Below are positions 53,040 through 62,257 of a DNA stretch of 64,000 nucleotides, piece after piece. The notes under the pieces were generated by a model. That model saw only the letters and a list, made by a program, of their open reading frames with translations, was not told where the DNA came from and did not search any database. Each line of letters starts with the position of its first letter. The first letter of the stretch is position 1. The DNA is from Promethearchaeota archaeon (lineage in GTDB: Archaea > Asgardarchaeota > Lokiarchaeia > Sigyniarchaeales > Promethearchaeaceae): contig JAFGBS010000028.1 in NCBI GenBank assembly GCA_016933055.1, forward strand, positions 1-64,000, read 5' to 3'. A program made the position numbers and the translations under genes.

Positions 53040-54410
53040 ATGACAAGGGATTCAAGCAAACAAGATCAAGAAGTATTCATTAAATGGACAGCATATCTTG
53101 ATATGATGAAGCATGTTCTTCGGTTTGGTTCCAATGCCATTCCTAAGAACAGTTGCCGGGAATGCATGGGTTTATTAATCGGTCATTTATCAGGTACAGC
53201 GAATGATAAGGGTATTCAACGAGTCATTATCGAGGTTGCAGTTCCGGTATCGCATGGAGGTAGTATTGAAGTTGCTTTTCGACCTCAAGATTATGTAGCT
53301 TTTAGTGAACTTGAAGAACAATATTTGGAACGTGGTTGGTTTACGGTCGGTTGGTATCACTCTCATCCCGGTTTAACATGTTTTTTCTCTTCCACAGACA
53401 TTATCAATCAGTTAGGTTGGCAGACTAACAATCCCAGTGCTATAGGGATTGTGTGGGATCATCAAAGACTATTCAAAAAAGGGGATATGGGATTTGAGAT
53501 GTATCGTCTTGATAATCCTGCACTGGGTCCTGCATCTGGTTACCATAAGGTGTCTTTTACGGTCGAAACACCTAATAATATAGACTATTATAGTAAATTC
53601 GCAGAGATTATAACGAGATATCAGAGTACTTTACCTCCTATATTTGAAATTAATGAAGTACCTACTATATTCAAAGAAATTCAATTCCCAAAAATTCACT
53701 TGAGACTACCCCAAAAATTTGAAGATGAAATGGGAGAATTATTCAACCAGTTTCGTTCTCTATCAGCTGAGGAATTCGAATCAGCTATTGCATTATTCAT
53801 CCACAAATTAACCACCGATCTGAACGATTATTCTCAAAGTATTGCGAGTGTTTACCAGTTTCTACTCATAAAATTACAATCTTTATTTATTAGTCTAAAT
53901 CAAGCAGTTGGTCGCATTCAGCATTGGTATACGAACAGCATTCAAGAGTTTTTACAATCATTGGACGGTAAATTAAAAAATATGCTTTCTTTTAATGATG
54001 AACAAAAATTAGAAGTACAGGGAAATCTAAATGATATCATCATAAATATCGAAGATAATCTAAATAAGGCGTTTGATAGGGAAATCAAAAAAAGTTTGAA
54101 TGAGATTGCACAAAGGATAGCAATCATCGTGGATAAATATATGAAAATTGGTGAAACTTCTCGGATTGCTGCAAGCGAGATCGCAATTCAGAAACAAGAT
54201 ACAGATGATATTTTTAATTTATTCAAACAAAAAATCGTTCAAGTGAAATCAAACGGTGTAAAAACCGTTGCAGAAACGGGTAATAACTTAAATAATGAGA
54301 TGAATGAAGTTAGTGAGAGACTATTTGGGATCGAAAGACAAATTGAAGTGATTAATAAACGAATAGGGACCATATCAAAAAATCTTAAAAAATGGAGGCG
54401 GAAACTGTGA
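53040..54410 (+). CDS. MPN+ (JAMM) metalloprotease with coiled-coil tail, Rpn11/CSN5-like
   Basis: A 456-residue protein. Residues 15-150 are an MPN+ domain with every JAMM residue: Glu41 in ECMGLLIG, His107 and His109 in GWYHSHPG, Ser117 and Asp120. The wording around them (VGWYHSHPG, then D-x-x-x-Q) is much closer to eukaryotic Rpn11 and CSN5 than to bacterial JAMM proteins. It should be a zinc isopeptidase that removes ubiquitin-like modifiers. Residues 210-456 are almost wholly helical with heptad-like repeats. The gene overlaps the next one, which encodes a catalytically dead MPN partner with a similar tail. No ubiquitin, E1, E2, E3 or proteasome gene is within the window. Confidence 0.85.
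   Translation: MTRDSSKQDQEVFIKWTAYLDMMKHVLRFGSNAIPKNSCRECMGLLIGHLSGTANDKGIQRVIIEVAVPVSHGGSIEVAFRPQDYVAFSELEEQYLERGWFTVGWYHSHPGLTCFFSSTDIINQLGWQTNNPSAIGIVWDHQRLFKKGDMGFEMYRLDNPALGPASGYHKVSFTVETPNNIDYYSKFAEIITRYQSTLPPIFEINEVPTIFKEIQFPKIHLRLPQKFEDEMGELFNQFRSLSAEEFESAIALFIHKLTTDLNDYSQSIASVYQFLLIKLQSLFISLNQAVGRIQHWYTNSIQEFLQSLDGKLKNMLSFNDEQKLEVQGNLNDIIINIEDNLNKAFDREIKKSLNEIAQRIAIIVDKYMKIGETSRIAASEIAIQKQDTDDIFNLFKQKIVQVKSNGVKTVAETGNNLNNEMNEVSERLFGIERQIEVINKRIGTISKNLKKWRRKL
54394..54398 (+). promoter_or_regulatory. Shine-Dalgarno site for the MPN- gene
   Basis: GGAGG lies 8 nt before the GTG at 54407, whose GTGA overlaps the stop codon of the MPN+ gene. This spacing favours the GTG over the ATG at 54392. 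Confidence 0.55.
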
Positions 54411-55660
54411 ATCAAGATCAAATAAATTCCCACGATCCCTCAAAAGGAATTCTTACTATTACACCCGAGGCATTTATTACCTTATTAAAACATGTATTGT
54501 TCCACGTGGATCCTTCTTCACTTCAGCAGTTATCAGTTGGTGGCATTCTTACTGGAGATATTATAGATGAGGACATTATTATAAAGGAAGTCATCCCTTG
54601 TTTTCACGGGCATCAACTTAAAATGGAATTTGTTGACAATTATCAAAAAGTGTTATCCCAAAGAATCCCCAAAAGTGGAAAAGCAATGGGATGGTATTCC
54701 TCCCGCTTAGGAGATAATGTTGAATTTAATCCAAACAATCTTCAAACCCATAGTTTATTCCAGAATATGGAAAATCCTAAAGCCTTCACATTAATCATTG
54801 GTTTGCAAGCAGCAAATGATCTTCCTGTTACTCTCAAAGCATATAGATTTCACGATTTAAAAAATAAAATATTCGATAATATTAAACCACTTTCAATAGT
54901 TGTGCAACCACCTGAATCAATTAACGTGTTTGAGCATATTCAGAAAATAATTGAAGGTTTTCAAGGACAAAAATCGATTCACCAAGATGAAATCCTCTTG
55001 GAAAATGCTCTTAGAGCCCCCATCGGGAATCTCGCTTCTTCTTCACCAGCAGCTCGAATAGTACTCGATAAGTTCAAAAATTCTACCAATACGATTAAAG
55101 AATTTTTACTAGCTAATGAAGCTAAATTATATTCCGTAATAAATTCTATTTTGCGTAATATTCAAGATGGATTTAATTCTGTATTACAAGGAATGCAAAC
55201 TACCTTAAAACAAGAAGCTGAGGTGATAATGGAATCTGTAGAGCAAAATTTTGAAGAAATCCAAAAAGATGGTGATAACTTATCTGTAATCTTAAACCAA
55301 ATGACTGATAAAATCTCTATGGATTATGGTATACTTCTAAAGAATGTCTTAGAGCCTAAATTAAAAGATTTTAAAGACAATCTTGTGGAGATAGTTGAGG
55401 AATCTGCAGATATTGAGCATAAAATCGAATTATTCACAGATTCGGTTAAAGGACAGCAGAATACATTGGAGATATTCAGAAATTCGTTAGAAACAGATAC
55501 CAGTTCAGTTGAGGAAAGCATTAAAGTACTTAAGAAGAAATTAGATGATAAAAACTTGGGAATCAAGAAAACTACGGAAAAATCCATAGATAAAATTCAA
55601 GAAGAAATGAAAAAAATCGAGGAAAGTCTTCAAAAAATAGAAAAAATGATGGAAAACTAA
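54407..55660 (+). CDS. MPN- (inactive) partner with coiled-coil tail, Rpn8/Abraxas-like
   Basis: A 417-residue protein from the GTG at 54407. Residues 15-140 have the MPN fold (ITPEAFITLLKHVL, then VGGILTGD and AMGWYSSRLGD), but all JAMM residues are lost: the Glu is Ser43, the His pair is replaced by Ser98 and Arg100, and the Ser/Asp are missing. The GWY of the active motif is still there, as in Rpn8 and eIF3f. Residues 160-417 are highly helical and charged. A 4-nt overlap (GTGA) with the MPN+ gene and GGAGG 8 nt upstream indicate coupled, near-equal synthesis, so a heterodimer like Rpn11-Rpn8, CSN5-CSN6 or BRCC36-Abraxas is expected. Confidence 0.8.
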   Translation: MNQDQINSHDPSKGILTITPEAFITLLKHVLFHVDPSSLQQLSVGGILTGDIIDEDIIIKEVIPCFHGHQLKMEFVDNYQKVLSQRIPKSGKAMGWYSSRLGDNVEFNPNNLQTHSLFQNMENPKAFTLIIGLQAANDLPVTLKAYRFHDLKNKIFDNIKPLSIVVQPPESINVFEHIQKIIEGFQGQKSIHQDEILLENALRAPIGNLASSSPAARIVLDKFKNSTNTIKEFLLANEAKLYSVINSILRNIQDGFNSVLQGMQTTLKQEAEVIMESVEQNFEEIQKDGDNLSVILNQMTDKISMDYGILLKNVLEPKLKDFKDNLVEIVEESADIEHKIELFTDSVKGQQNTLEIFRNSLETDTSSVEESIKVLKKKLDDKNLGIKKTTEKSIDKIQEEMKKIEESLQKIEKMMEN

Positions 55661-55671
55661 TTTCCCATAGA

Positions 55672-57462
55672 TTATTCTACCATCGTTTTGATTTTACCTA
55701 TTTCCTCAATGTATTCTAGAGATTGATGTTTAAAGTAGGTATTGTATAAGTCGGCATATTTTCCTCCTTGTCGCATTAATTCTTCATGATTTCCTTCTTC
55801 CACAATTTTGCCGTTTTCTAATACAATTATCCGGTTGACTTTGCGTACAGTCCAGAGTCGATGAGCGATAATGATTGATGTTCTACCCTGCAGTGTTTGT
55901 TCTAATGCTTCTTGGATTCGAGTTTCGGTGAAAGGGTCAACAGATGCTGTTGCTTCATCTAAAATAAAAATTCGAGGGTCTTTCAATAAGATTCGAGCAA
56001 ACGCCACTAATTGGCGCTGACCCATAGATAAAACTTTTCCTCGTTCCCCTACATCTGTCTCCAATCCATGGGGCAAATCCTCAACCCAGTCCGACCCTCC
56101 TGCGAGTTCCAATGCGTCCATGACTTCCTCTTTTGTAGCATCCAGTTTTCCGTATTTCACATTATTTTCCAAGGTATCTGCCCAAAGAAATGGTGTTTGA
56201 GGGATAAAACCAATCTGAGAACGTAAACATTCTAAGTCAAAATCACGGATATCCACACCATCCATCGTTATGGTCCCTTCTTGAAACTCGTAGTACCTCC
56301 CTAATATTTTTGCTAAAGATGACTTACCCGCACCTGTATGACCAACGATTGCTAAGGATTCACCGGGTTTCACGTTTAAGCAGAAAGTGTCAAATATATT
56401 TGAATTCTCCTTATATCCAAATGTTAAATTGTCGATATCAATGGCACCCTCTTGAATCACACAAATATTTTCTTGTGTTTGGTGAACCTCTCTTTCTGCA
56501 TCAATTAAACTAAATAATCTTTCTGCTGCAGATAATCCAGATTGAAATTGTGGCCAAAAAGCACTTATACTGAACAACGGGAAGAACAATAACCAAATAC
56601 TTTGGATAAATAAATAGAGATTCTGGCTGGATAAGATACCCCCAAAATAGGCAACTGCTGCGATCACTATACCTTGAATTAGAGTGAGGGTGGGGAAAAT
56701 AAAGTTGAGTAATAAAGCTCGGCGCAGGTTAACTCTAAATGATTGTGCATTAACTTCATTAAATTGTTCATACATCTTTTTCTCCTGCCTGAAAGTCTTC
56801 ATTACTTGAATTCCGCTCATGGATTCATTCACAAAAGCATTTACATTACTCAGCGCTTGCTGCCCCTGAAGACTGCGTTTCCTAGCAGCTTTTCGGAAAG
56901 AAAGCGCTGTTATGAGTACTAAGGGAAAAGATGCTAACACAATAAGAGCTAATTTCCAGTTGAAAATGAACATGGGGATAAAAATAATTATAACTACAAG
57001 CAAACTGGATGAACTCTCCATAAGTATGTTTGCCATGTCAGCGAAACTAGTAGTATCTGAGTTGATTCGACTAAGCAATTTTCCTACCGGATATTTATCA
57101 AAAAAGGCCATATCTTGATTGAGTACAGCTTTATGGGCATCCTTTTGCAAATTTAATATCAAATCTCCTATAATCTTAGAGGAGTTGCTCCATTGGACAT
57201 AATTAAGTATATAAGTGAGACCAGTTAACAAAAACAATCCCACTAAAAATACAATTAGTAATGTTTGGTTGTCCTTACCATTTAAAATCAAATCTCCAAT
57301 AAAAGGTACCAATGAGCCCAATAGCGCTGAACAAAATAAACAACCAATAACCAACAGCAATTTTTTTTTAAAAGGGTTGAAATACGGTAATACACGTTGA
57401 ATTAATACTTTATCTGAATATTTTCGATCATAATCCTCATCTCCAAGACCATACCAGACCAT
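55672..57462 (-). CDS. ABC exporter half-transporter, consensus-type NBD
   Basis: A 596-residue half-transporter: six membrane helices (residues 30-320), then a nucleotide-binding domain with Walker A GHTGAGKSS (about 371-379), signature LSMGQRQ (about 473-479), Walker B IFILDEATASVD with catalytic Glu, and switch His in IAHRL. It begins 1 nt after the stop of the upstream half-transporter, so the two form a heterodimer. This subunit has the full catalytic Walker B but an altered signature (LSMGQ); the partner is the reverse. Together they give one active and one degenerate ATP site, as in TM287/288 or LmrCD. Likely an exporter of lipids or drugs. Confidence 0.9.
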   Translation of the reverse strand: MVWYGLGDEDYDRKYSDKVLIQRVLPYFNPFKKKLLLVIGCLFCSALLGSLVPFIGDLILNGKDNQTLLIVFLVGLFLLTGLTYILNYVQWSNSSKIIGDLILNLQKDAHKAVLNQDMAFFDKYPVGKLLSRINSDTTSFADMANILMESSSSLLVVIIIFIPMFIFNWKLALIVLASFPLVLITALSFRKAARKRSLQGQQALSNVNAFVNESMSGIQVMKTFRQEKKMYEQFNEVNAQSFRVNLRRALLLNFIFPTLTLIQGIVIAAVAYFGGILSSQNLYLFIQSIWLLFFPLFSISAFWPQFQSGLSAAERLFSLIDAEREVHQTQENICVIQEGAIDIDNLTFGYKENSNIFDTFCLNVKPGESLAIVGHTGAGKSSLAKILGRYYEFQEGTITMDGVDIRDFDLECLRSQIGFIPQTPFLWADTLENNVKYGKLDATKEEVMDALELAGGSDWVEDLPHGLETDVGERGKVLSMGQRQLVAFARILLKDPRIFILDEATASVDPFTETRIQEALEQTLQGRTSIIIAHRLWTVRKVNRIIVLENGKIVEEGNHEELMRQGGKYADLYNTYFKHQSLEYIEEIGKIKTMVE

Positions 57463-59355
57463 TTAAGCATCCTCCTTAATTAGTACTTCTAATGGAACAT
57501 CAAATCGCTTGAGAAATATTTTCCGGTATTCCTCACTCGTTTTTAACAATTCTTTGTGGGTTCCTTGAGCAATAATTTCTCCACGCTTGAATACTAAGAT
57601 CTTATCTGCCCAACGTATCTGAGACAATCTATGAGTAATAATAAAAGTAGTCCTCCCCTCAGCTACTTTTTGCATAGCGTGTTGGATTTTATCCTCCGTA
57701 GCTGAATCGATAGCTGATGTAGAATCATCTAAAATTAAGATTTTGGGATTACTGATAAATGCACGGGCAATGGCTATTCTTTGTCGTTCTCCCCCTGATA
57801 ATTGAACCGAGTCTTCTCCCTCACCTATTTTTGTCTGAAATTCATTTGGATATTTCATAATAAAATCGTACGCTTGAGCATCTTTAGCAGCTTTAACTAC
57901 CTCATCCATAGAGGAAACCCTCCCAAAGCTAATATTTTCGAAGATAGTAGTCGCATAGAGAAACACATCTTGTTCAATATAGGAAATTTGACTTCTCAAT
58001 GATTCCAATGTATATTCTTGCAAAGATCTACCGTCGATAAGGATTTCACCCGTTGTGACATCATATAATCGTGAAACTAGCTTAGTACAAGTAGTTTTTC
58101 CTGATCCCGTTGTTCCCACTATCGCAACAGTTTGCCCTGGTAACACTTCAAAATTCAGATTTTTCAAAACAGCATTTTTTGATTTTGGATAGATAAATGA
58201 TACATTTTCGAATGTGACTTTACCCTTGATTTCCAAACTCTTCCCACGGCTAGTATCCAATTTCTCGGCTTCCTCATTCATCATCTCTAATAAACGTTCA
58301 GACGCGGATTTTGCATACCTCATCACTTGAAAGGTCCATAAGGAAATAAAAGTTGGTCGACGTAAAGACACTAATAAAGACACATACCCAATGATCCCTC
58401 CTATTTCCAATGAATGAGATGTGGGAATGTATCCTAAATTAATCAAAATCCCATGTCCTAACCCAATCACTACAATCAATGACATCATGAGAATTGGGAG
58501 GTATTTAGCTTCAATTATACCTTGCCTTATCAAGGCATCCCGATACGCACGAGTTTTGGATAAATATTTCTTAGTTTCATGTTCTTCAAGTGTTAAGCCT
58601 TTCACAACTTCAATTCCCGATAAAGTTTGGTTCAGAACAGAATTCATCTCACCAAAATTCGTCCGTAAATCGCGCGTAACAGGACCAAGCCTCTTAAAAT
58701 ACTTCTGTACATAAAATATTAGAAATATTAAGAATGCCGTTGGAATAATGGCTAACTGAGGTGGATATTTTAACGCAATGGTTACGATTGGGATAACAAG
58801 AGAAGCAATCGCTTCACCAATTAATGCTAATGCAGGACTGACCATATAATTAAGCATGCGAACGTCATCTGCTGTTCTAGCCATGATCTCTCCAACTTGT
58901 TGTTGATCATGAAAATTCTGACTTTTACCCAATAAATTTAAGTAGAATTCATGCCTTCCGTCCCGTTCCATCCTCTGAGCAAGCAATTCTCGGCTAAAAT
59001 TTCCGACCATTCCGAGTACAGGTCGAATAATACCCCATGCCAAAATTAACAACACATATCGAATTAATCCTTTATATATTGAAGGATCAAAGATGTTTCC
59101 AAAATTTGTGATTACATAATCGACAGCATCTCCAAGCATAACAACAAGTTGCGAAAATGCGATTGTGGAAGTTATCATAAATATTAACCAAAAAATAACG
59201 AGAAATTTGTTCGATTTATGAAATAAATGTTTAATAATCCATCTTGAAGATCCTTTCTTTCGTACTCTTAAGAATGGATCTTCTTCCAAACCGAATTCCA
59301 CTCCTTTTTCGTAATAATCAGGAGGTATTTCCAATTCTTTACCTTGAAATGTCAC
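57463..59355 (-). CDS. ABC exporter half-transporter, degenerate-type NBD
   Basis: A 630-residue half-transporter from the GTG at 59355, which GAGG precedes by 8 nt; a TTG at 59394 is also open. Six helices (about 50-340) are followed by Walker A GTTGSGKTT, signature LSGGERQ and Walker B ILILDDSTSAID, in which Asp replaces the catalytic Glu. The switch His is in ITHRL. Its own ATP site, completed by the partner's LSMGQ, is therefore non-hydrolysing, while its normal LSGGE completes the partner's active site. The gene precedes its partner with no gap. The first 45 residues are an acidic cytoplasmic extension. Confidence 0.9.
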   Translation of the reverse strand: MTFQGKELEIPPDYYEKGVEFGLEEDPFLRVRKKGSSRWIIKHLFHKSNKFLVIFWLIFMITSTIAFSQLVVMLGDAVDYVITNFGNIFDPSIYKGLIRYVLLILAWGIIRPVLGMVGNFSRELLAQRMERDGRHEFYLNLLGKSQNFHDQQQVGEIMARTADDVRMLNYMVSPALALIGEAIASLVIPIVTIALKYPPQLAIIPTAFLIFLIFYVQKYFKRLGPVTRDLRTNFGEMNSVLNQTLSGIEVVKGLTLEEHETKKYLSKTRAYRDALIRQGIIEAKYLPILMMSLIVVIGLGHGILINLGYIPTSHSLEIGGIIGYVSLLVSLRRPTFISLWTFQVMRYAKSASERLLEMMNEEAEKLDTSRGKSLEIKGKVTFENVSFIYPKSKNAVLKNLNFEVLPGQTVAIVGTTGSGKTTCTKLVSRLYDVTTGEILIDGRSLQEYTLESLRSQISYIEQDVFLYATTIFENISFGRVSSMDEVVKAAKDAQAYDFIMKYPNEFQTKIGEGEDSVQLSGGERQRIAIARAFISNPKILILDDSTSAIDSATEDKIQHAMQKVAEGRTTFIITHRLSQIRWADKILVFKRGEIIAQGTHKELLKTSEEYRKIFLKRFDVPLEVLIKEDA

Positions 59356-59469
59356 TACACTAGCCTCAAATATACATGGTGAATTTCGGATCAAATTAAG
59401 AAGTTTGTATTTGGTCTCATTAATAAAAAATGGATTTTAAGTGAAAAAAAGTGTTAAGAAAGGATTTAG

Positions 59470-60804
59470 TTATACTTTGATGTAAATATGATACCTATCC
59501 ATTAACCAAGCAACAAGATACATAATCAGCATAGGCACCAGAAAGGCAATTAATCCCATTAGATCTACCAAAGGGTGTGTCAATTCTGCAACTCCAAATA
59601 ATGAAGCCATTTGGGTCCTAAATGCTAAAGCATCTCCCCATATTTCAGGATAGGTTAGAGTAAAAATCCCTTGAAACAAGAATAAGAATAACGCATTACG
59701 TCCAATATGAGTAAGAGGGGGAATTTTATATTTATAAAAGAACTCGAGTGAAAAAAACACTATAACCAGCAAACAACTGAATGCAATCGCAAGTAATCCC
59801 AATGAAAGATTAATACCATGATGTTCTGCGGTTTGGAAAAAATCTACAATGAAATGCAGCAATCCTGTTATCAGCATAATTGGAATGACTCTTTTCTTAA
59901 ATCCTATAATCTGATCATTGGGATCCATTTGCATCCAATCCCATATACAAGTAGCAGTTATTGCTATTGCTCCCATGGCTAACATATCAAATGGGATGTC
60001 CCATTGTGACCAGAATGCTTGGATTGACGCATTGATTATTGGTTTAAATTCCCACATAATAAAGTGTCCTAGATAGATAATAATTGCTATAATGATACGA
60101 AAATCAGGTTTTTTAATTAAAAATACAAATACTGCTGCAAAAAGAGTACCCCATGCTAAATGTGCTGGTGCTTCTAAGAAAAAAGCACTCCAAAAATAAC
60201 CGGAACCTAAAACTTTAGGAATACGAGCTTGAACACACCATAAACCAATAGAAGACAAAGCCCAAACTACTCCAAAAAGTGGCCGATAGATATTATCTTT
60301 AAATTTTCTCAAATTCCGGAGTACAGCTGCACCAACTGTTATTAAAACCCATATAACTAATGCGATGACTTTAAAGATTGGAAAATCGAAATCCACCGAA
60401 ATTACTTGAGAAATCCAGAAAAATGAAAAAACTCTATGTAACACAGTTAACCAAGCAAAGTGCAACCCTTTTTTTTCAACTTTACTTTTAAAACTAAGAC
60501 TTAGTGAAATTCCTAACATAAACATGAAGATTTGTGAGCCCAAATCGATGATAGTAATAATCACGGGTTGTTGATCATAATACTCCCAACCATGATTCAA
60601 CCAAGTAGGCCCCAAGGGTGGTGTAATAGCAAAATTCTCGGAAGCTAATTCCCAAGTCAAGGATGCGATTACCAAAAACACGATAACCATACCTCTAAAT
60701 TGATCAAGCCAGTCATATCTGGGATGAGTTGATCTCTTAAATTGTCCCTTAGAAATTCCTTCAGTATGAACTTCTTCGGAATTTAATTTTTCGTTTTCAG
60801 GCAT
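59470..60804 (-). CDS. HGSNAT-like membrane acyltransferase, paralogue 1
   Basis: A 444-residue protein with about eleven membrane helices, of the COG4299/HGSNAT (heparan-glucosaminide N-acetyltransferase) group. The opening motif is WLDQFRG (residues 32-38). His71 in GPTWLNHGW sits where human HGSNAT has its acetyl-accepting His, and DLGSQIFMFMLGISLSLSF (about 86-104) follows as the expected helix. A second conserved site is VDFFQ in the C-terminal half. Such enzymes move acetyl groups across the membrane onto sugar amines. It is the last of three tandem paralogues, 123 nt behind the second. Confidence 0.65.
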   Translation of the reverse strand: MPENEKLNSEEVHTEGISKGQFKRSTHPRYDWLDQFRGMVIVFLVIASLTWELASENFAITPPLGPTWLNHGWEYYDQQPVIITIIDLGSQIFMFMLGISLSLSFKSKVEKKGLHFAWLTVLHRVFSFFWISQVISVDFDFPIFKVIALVIWVLITVGAAVLRNLRKFKDNIYRPLFGVVWALSSIGLWCVQARIPKVLGSGYFWSAFFLEAPAHLAWGTLFAAVFVFLIKKPDFRIIIAIIIYLGHFIMWEFKPIINASIQAFWSQWDIPFDMLAMGAIAITATCIWDWMQMDPNDQIIGFKKRVIPIMLITGLLHFIVDFFQTAEHHGINLSLGLLAIAFSCLLVIVFFSLEFFYKYKIPPLTHIGRNALFLFLFQGIFTLTYPEIWGDALAFRTQMASLFGVAELTHPLVDLMGLIAFLVPMLIMYLVAWLMDRYHIYIKV

Positions 60805-60927
60805 ATTAAATCACGCAAAAAATATTTTCACTATTCATTCTGATATCATAATAACAATTTTTGTTCAGTGCTGAACTATATAAAGCTTCATTAGGTTGCG
60901 AGAAAAGAGAAAAAAAAGCGAAAAATG

Positions 60928-62244
60928 TTAGAATTTAAGGTAAATCTTGAATCTGTCTAACACCCATGCGATACAAATCAATAGAGCAATCGGAACAAAA
61001 AACAAACCAAGTCCAATAGCATTTCCAAGCAAGCCGGGAAACCGTCTTCGAAAATCGTAAGCATTAAACCAAAAAAATCCGTAAAAAAATAGGTAGATTC
61101 CTTGTAGGAGAAACATTAGCAATGCATTTCGACCAAGTGGAGTAAGAAAGGGCATTTTCGCATCAAAATAGGTATCCCACGCGTAAAACATAATAAGAAA
61201 AAAAATCGCAAAAAAGATGGATAAAGCTGCTAACGAAGCGGTAATCCCATCATGTCGTGCTGGTTGGAGGAAATCAACTACGAAATGGAAACACAGTATG
61301 AATACCCAATAAGGAAGTATACGTTTTTTTATTCCATCTAATTGAGTGGGATAAGACTTGAGTAGCCAATCACTAACGCAAGTGGCTGAAATAGCAATGG
61401 CTGTCATATTGATGATATTAAAGGGAATACCAACGACATCCAAAGGAGTTCCGGGAAGAACTTCAAAAAACCAGTGGGTTGGGTGGGTTAACTTTGTTTT
61501 AGCAAGTTCCCATAATCCGATATGAATAGCGAACAAACCGAATGATGCAAGGATTCGACGATCAGGATTTTTTACAAGAGTCAGAAAAAATACTGCAAAG
61601 AGAGACGCCCATGCTAAATAAGCGAGAGTTTCATTAAAAAAGATAGTCCAGATATTCTCTTCGACAGTAGGGAACCAAATAATAACTGAAAGGACAGACC
61701 AACCTAACATTAAAAGAATTTTTTCATTCGATTTTTTGAATAAGGTTATCCGCAATATAATTGTCAATGTTGTTATAAATATCCAAGATAAAATGCAAAT
61801 TACGTCGAATCGAGTCAATTTCCAATCAGGTAAAATACGGTAGAATATTTTCGTTACTTGGTTTACCCAGAGTAACGCAAAAAATCGAGAAATACCACTT
61901 ACCCATGCATACCATAATCCTATCTTCTTGGATTTGCTATTAAAAGAAATTGCTGAGCTTATACCGAGAACAAACATAAATAAAGATGAACCCATATCGA
62001 TGACAGTTATTATTGGTGGATTAGAATTCGAATATTTGAAACCATGGTTCATCCATGTTGGTCCTAAGGGGGGAACTCCGAAAGGAAGACCTAATCCTAA
62101 AGTGGAGGAAAACTGCCAGGTTAAAAATGCAATTAGCAAAAAGAAAACAATGACTCCCCGCAATTGATCCAACCATCTATATCTGGGATGTAATGAATGA
62201 AATTGTTTATGTGTTTCATTGATCTTTATTGGTGGGTCATTCAT
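60928..62244 (-). CDS. HGSNAT-like membrane acyltransferase, paralogue 2
   Basis: A 438-residue protein with the same layout as its neighbours: WLDQLRG (residues 24-30), His67 in GPTWMNHGF, DMGSSLFMFVLGISSAISF, then HFVVDFLQPARHDG in the C-terminal half and GRNALLMFLLQGIY near the end. All proposed catalytic features are kept. It lies between a degenerate paralogue (14 nt upstream gap) and another intact one, so the three probably share a transcript. The function is presumably acylation of a cell-surface glycan or lipid, the substrate being unknown. Confidence 0.65.
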   Translation of the reverse strand: MNDPPIKINETHKQFHSLHPRYRWLDQLRGVIVFFLLIAFLTWQFSSTLGLGLPFGVPPLGPTWMNHGFKYSNSNPPIITVIDMGSSLFMFVLGISSAISFNSKSKKIGLWYAWVSGISRFFALLWVNQVTKIFYRILPDWKLTRFDVICILSWIFITTLTIILRITLFKKSNEKILLMLGWSVLSVIIWFPTVEENIWTIFFNETLAYLAWASLFAVFFLTLVKNPDRRILASFGLFAIHIGLWELAKTKLTHPTHWFFEVLPGTPLDVVGIPFNIINMTAIAISATCVSDWLLKSYPTQLDGIKKRILPYWVFILCFHFVVDFLQPARHDGITASLAALSIFFAIFFLIMFYAWDTYFDAKMPFLTPLGRNALLMFLLQGIYLFFYGFFWFNAYDFRRRFPGLLGNAIGLGLFFVPIALLICIAWVLDRFKIYLKF

Positions 62245-62257
62245 AATATCATCTGAT

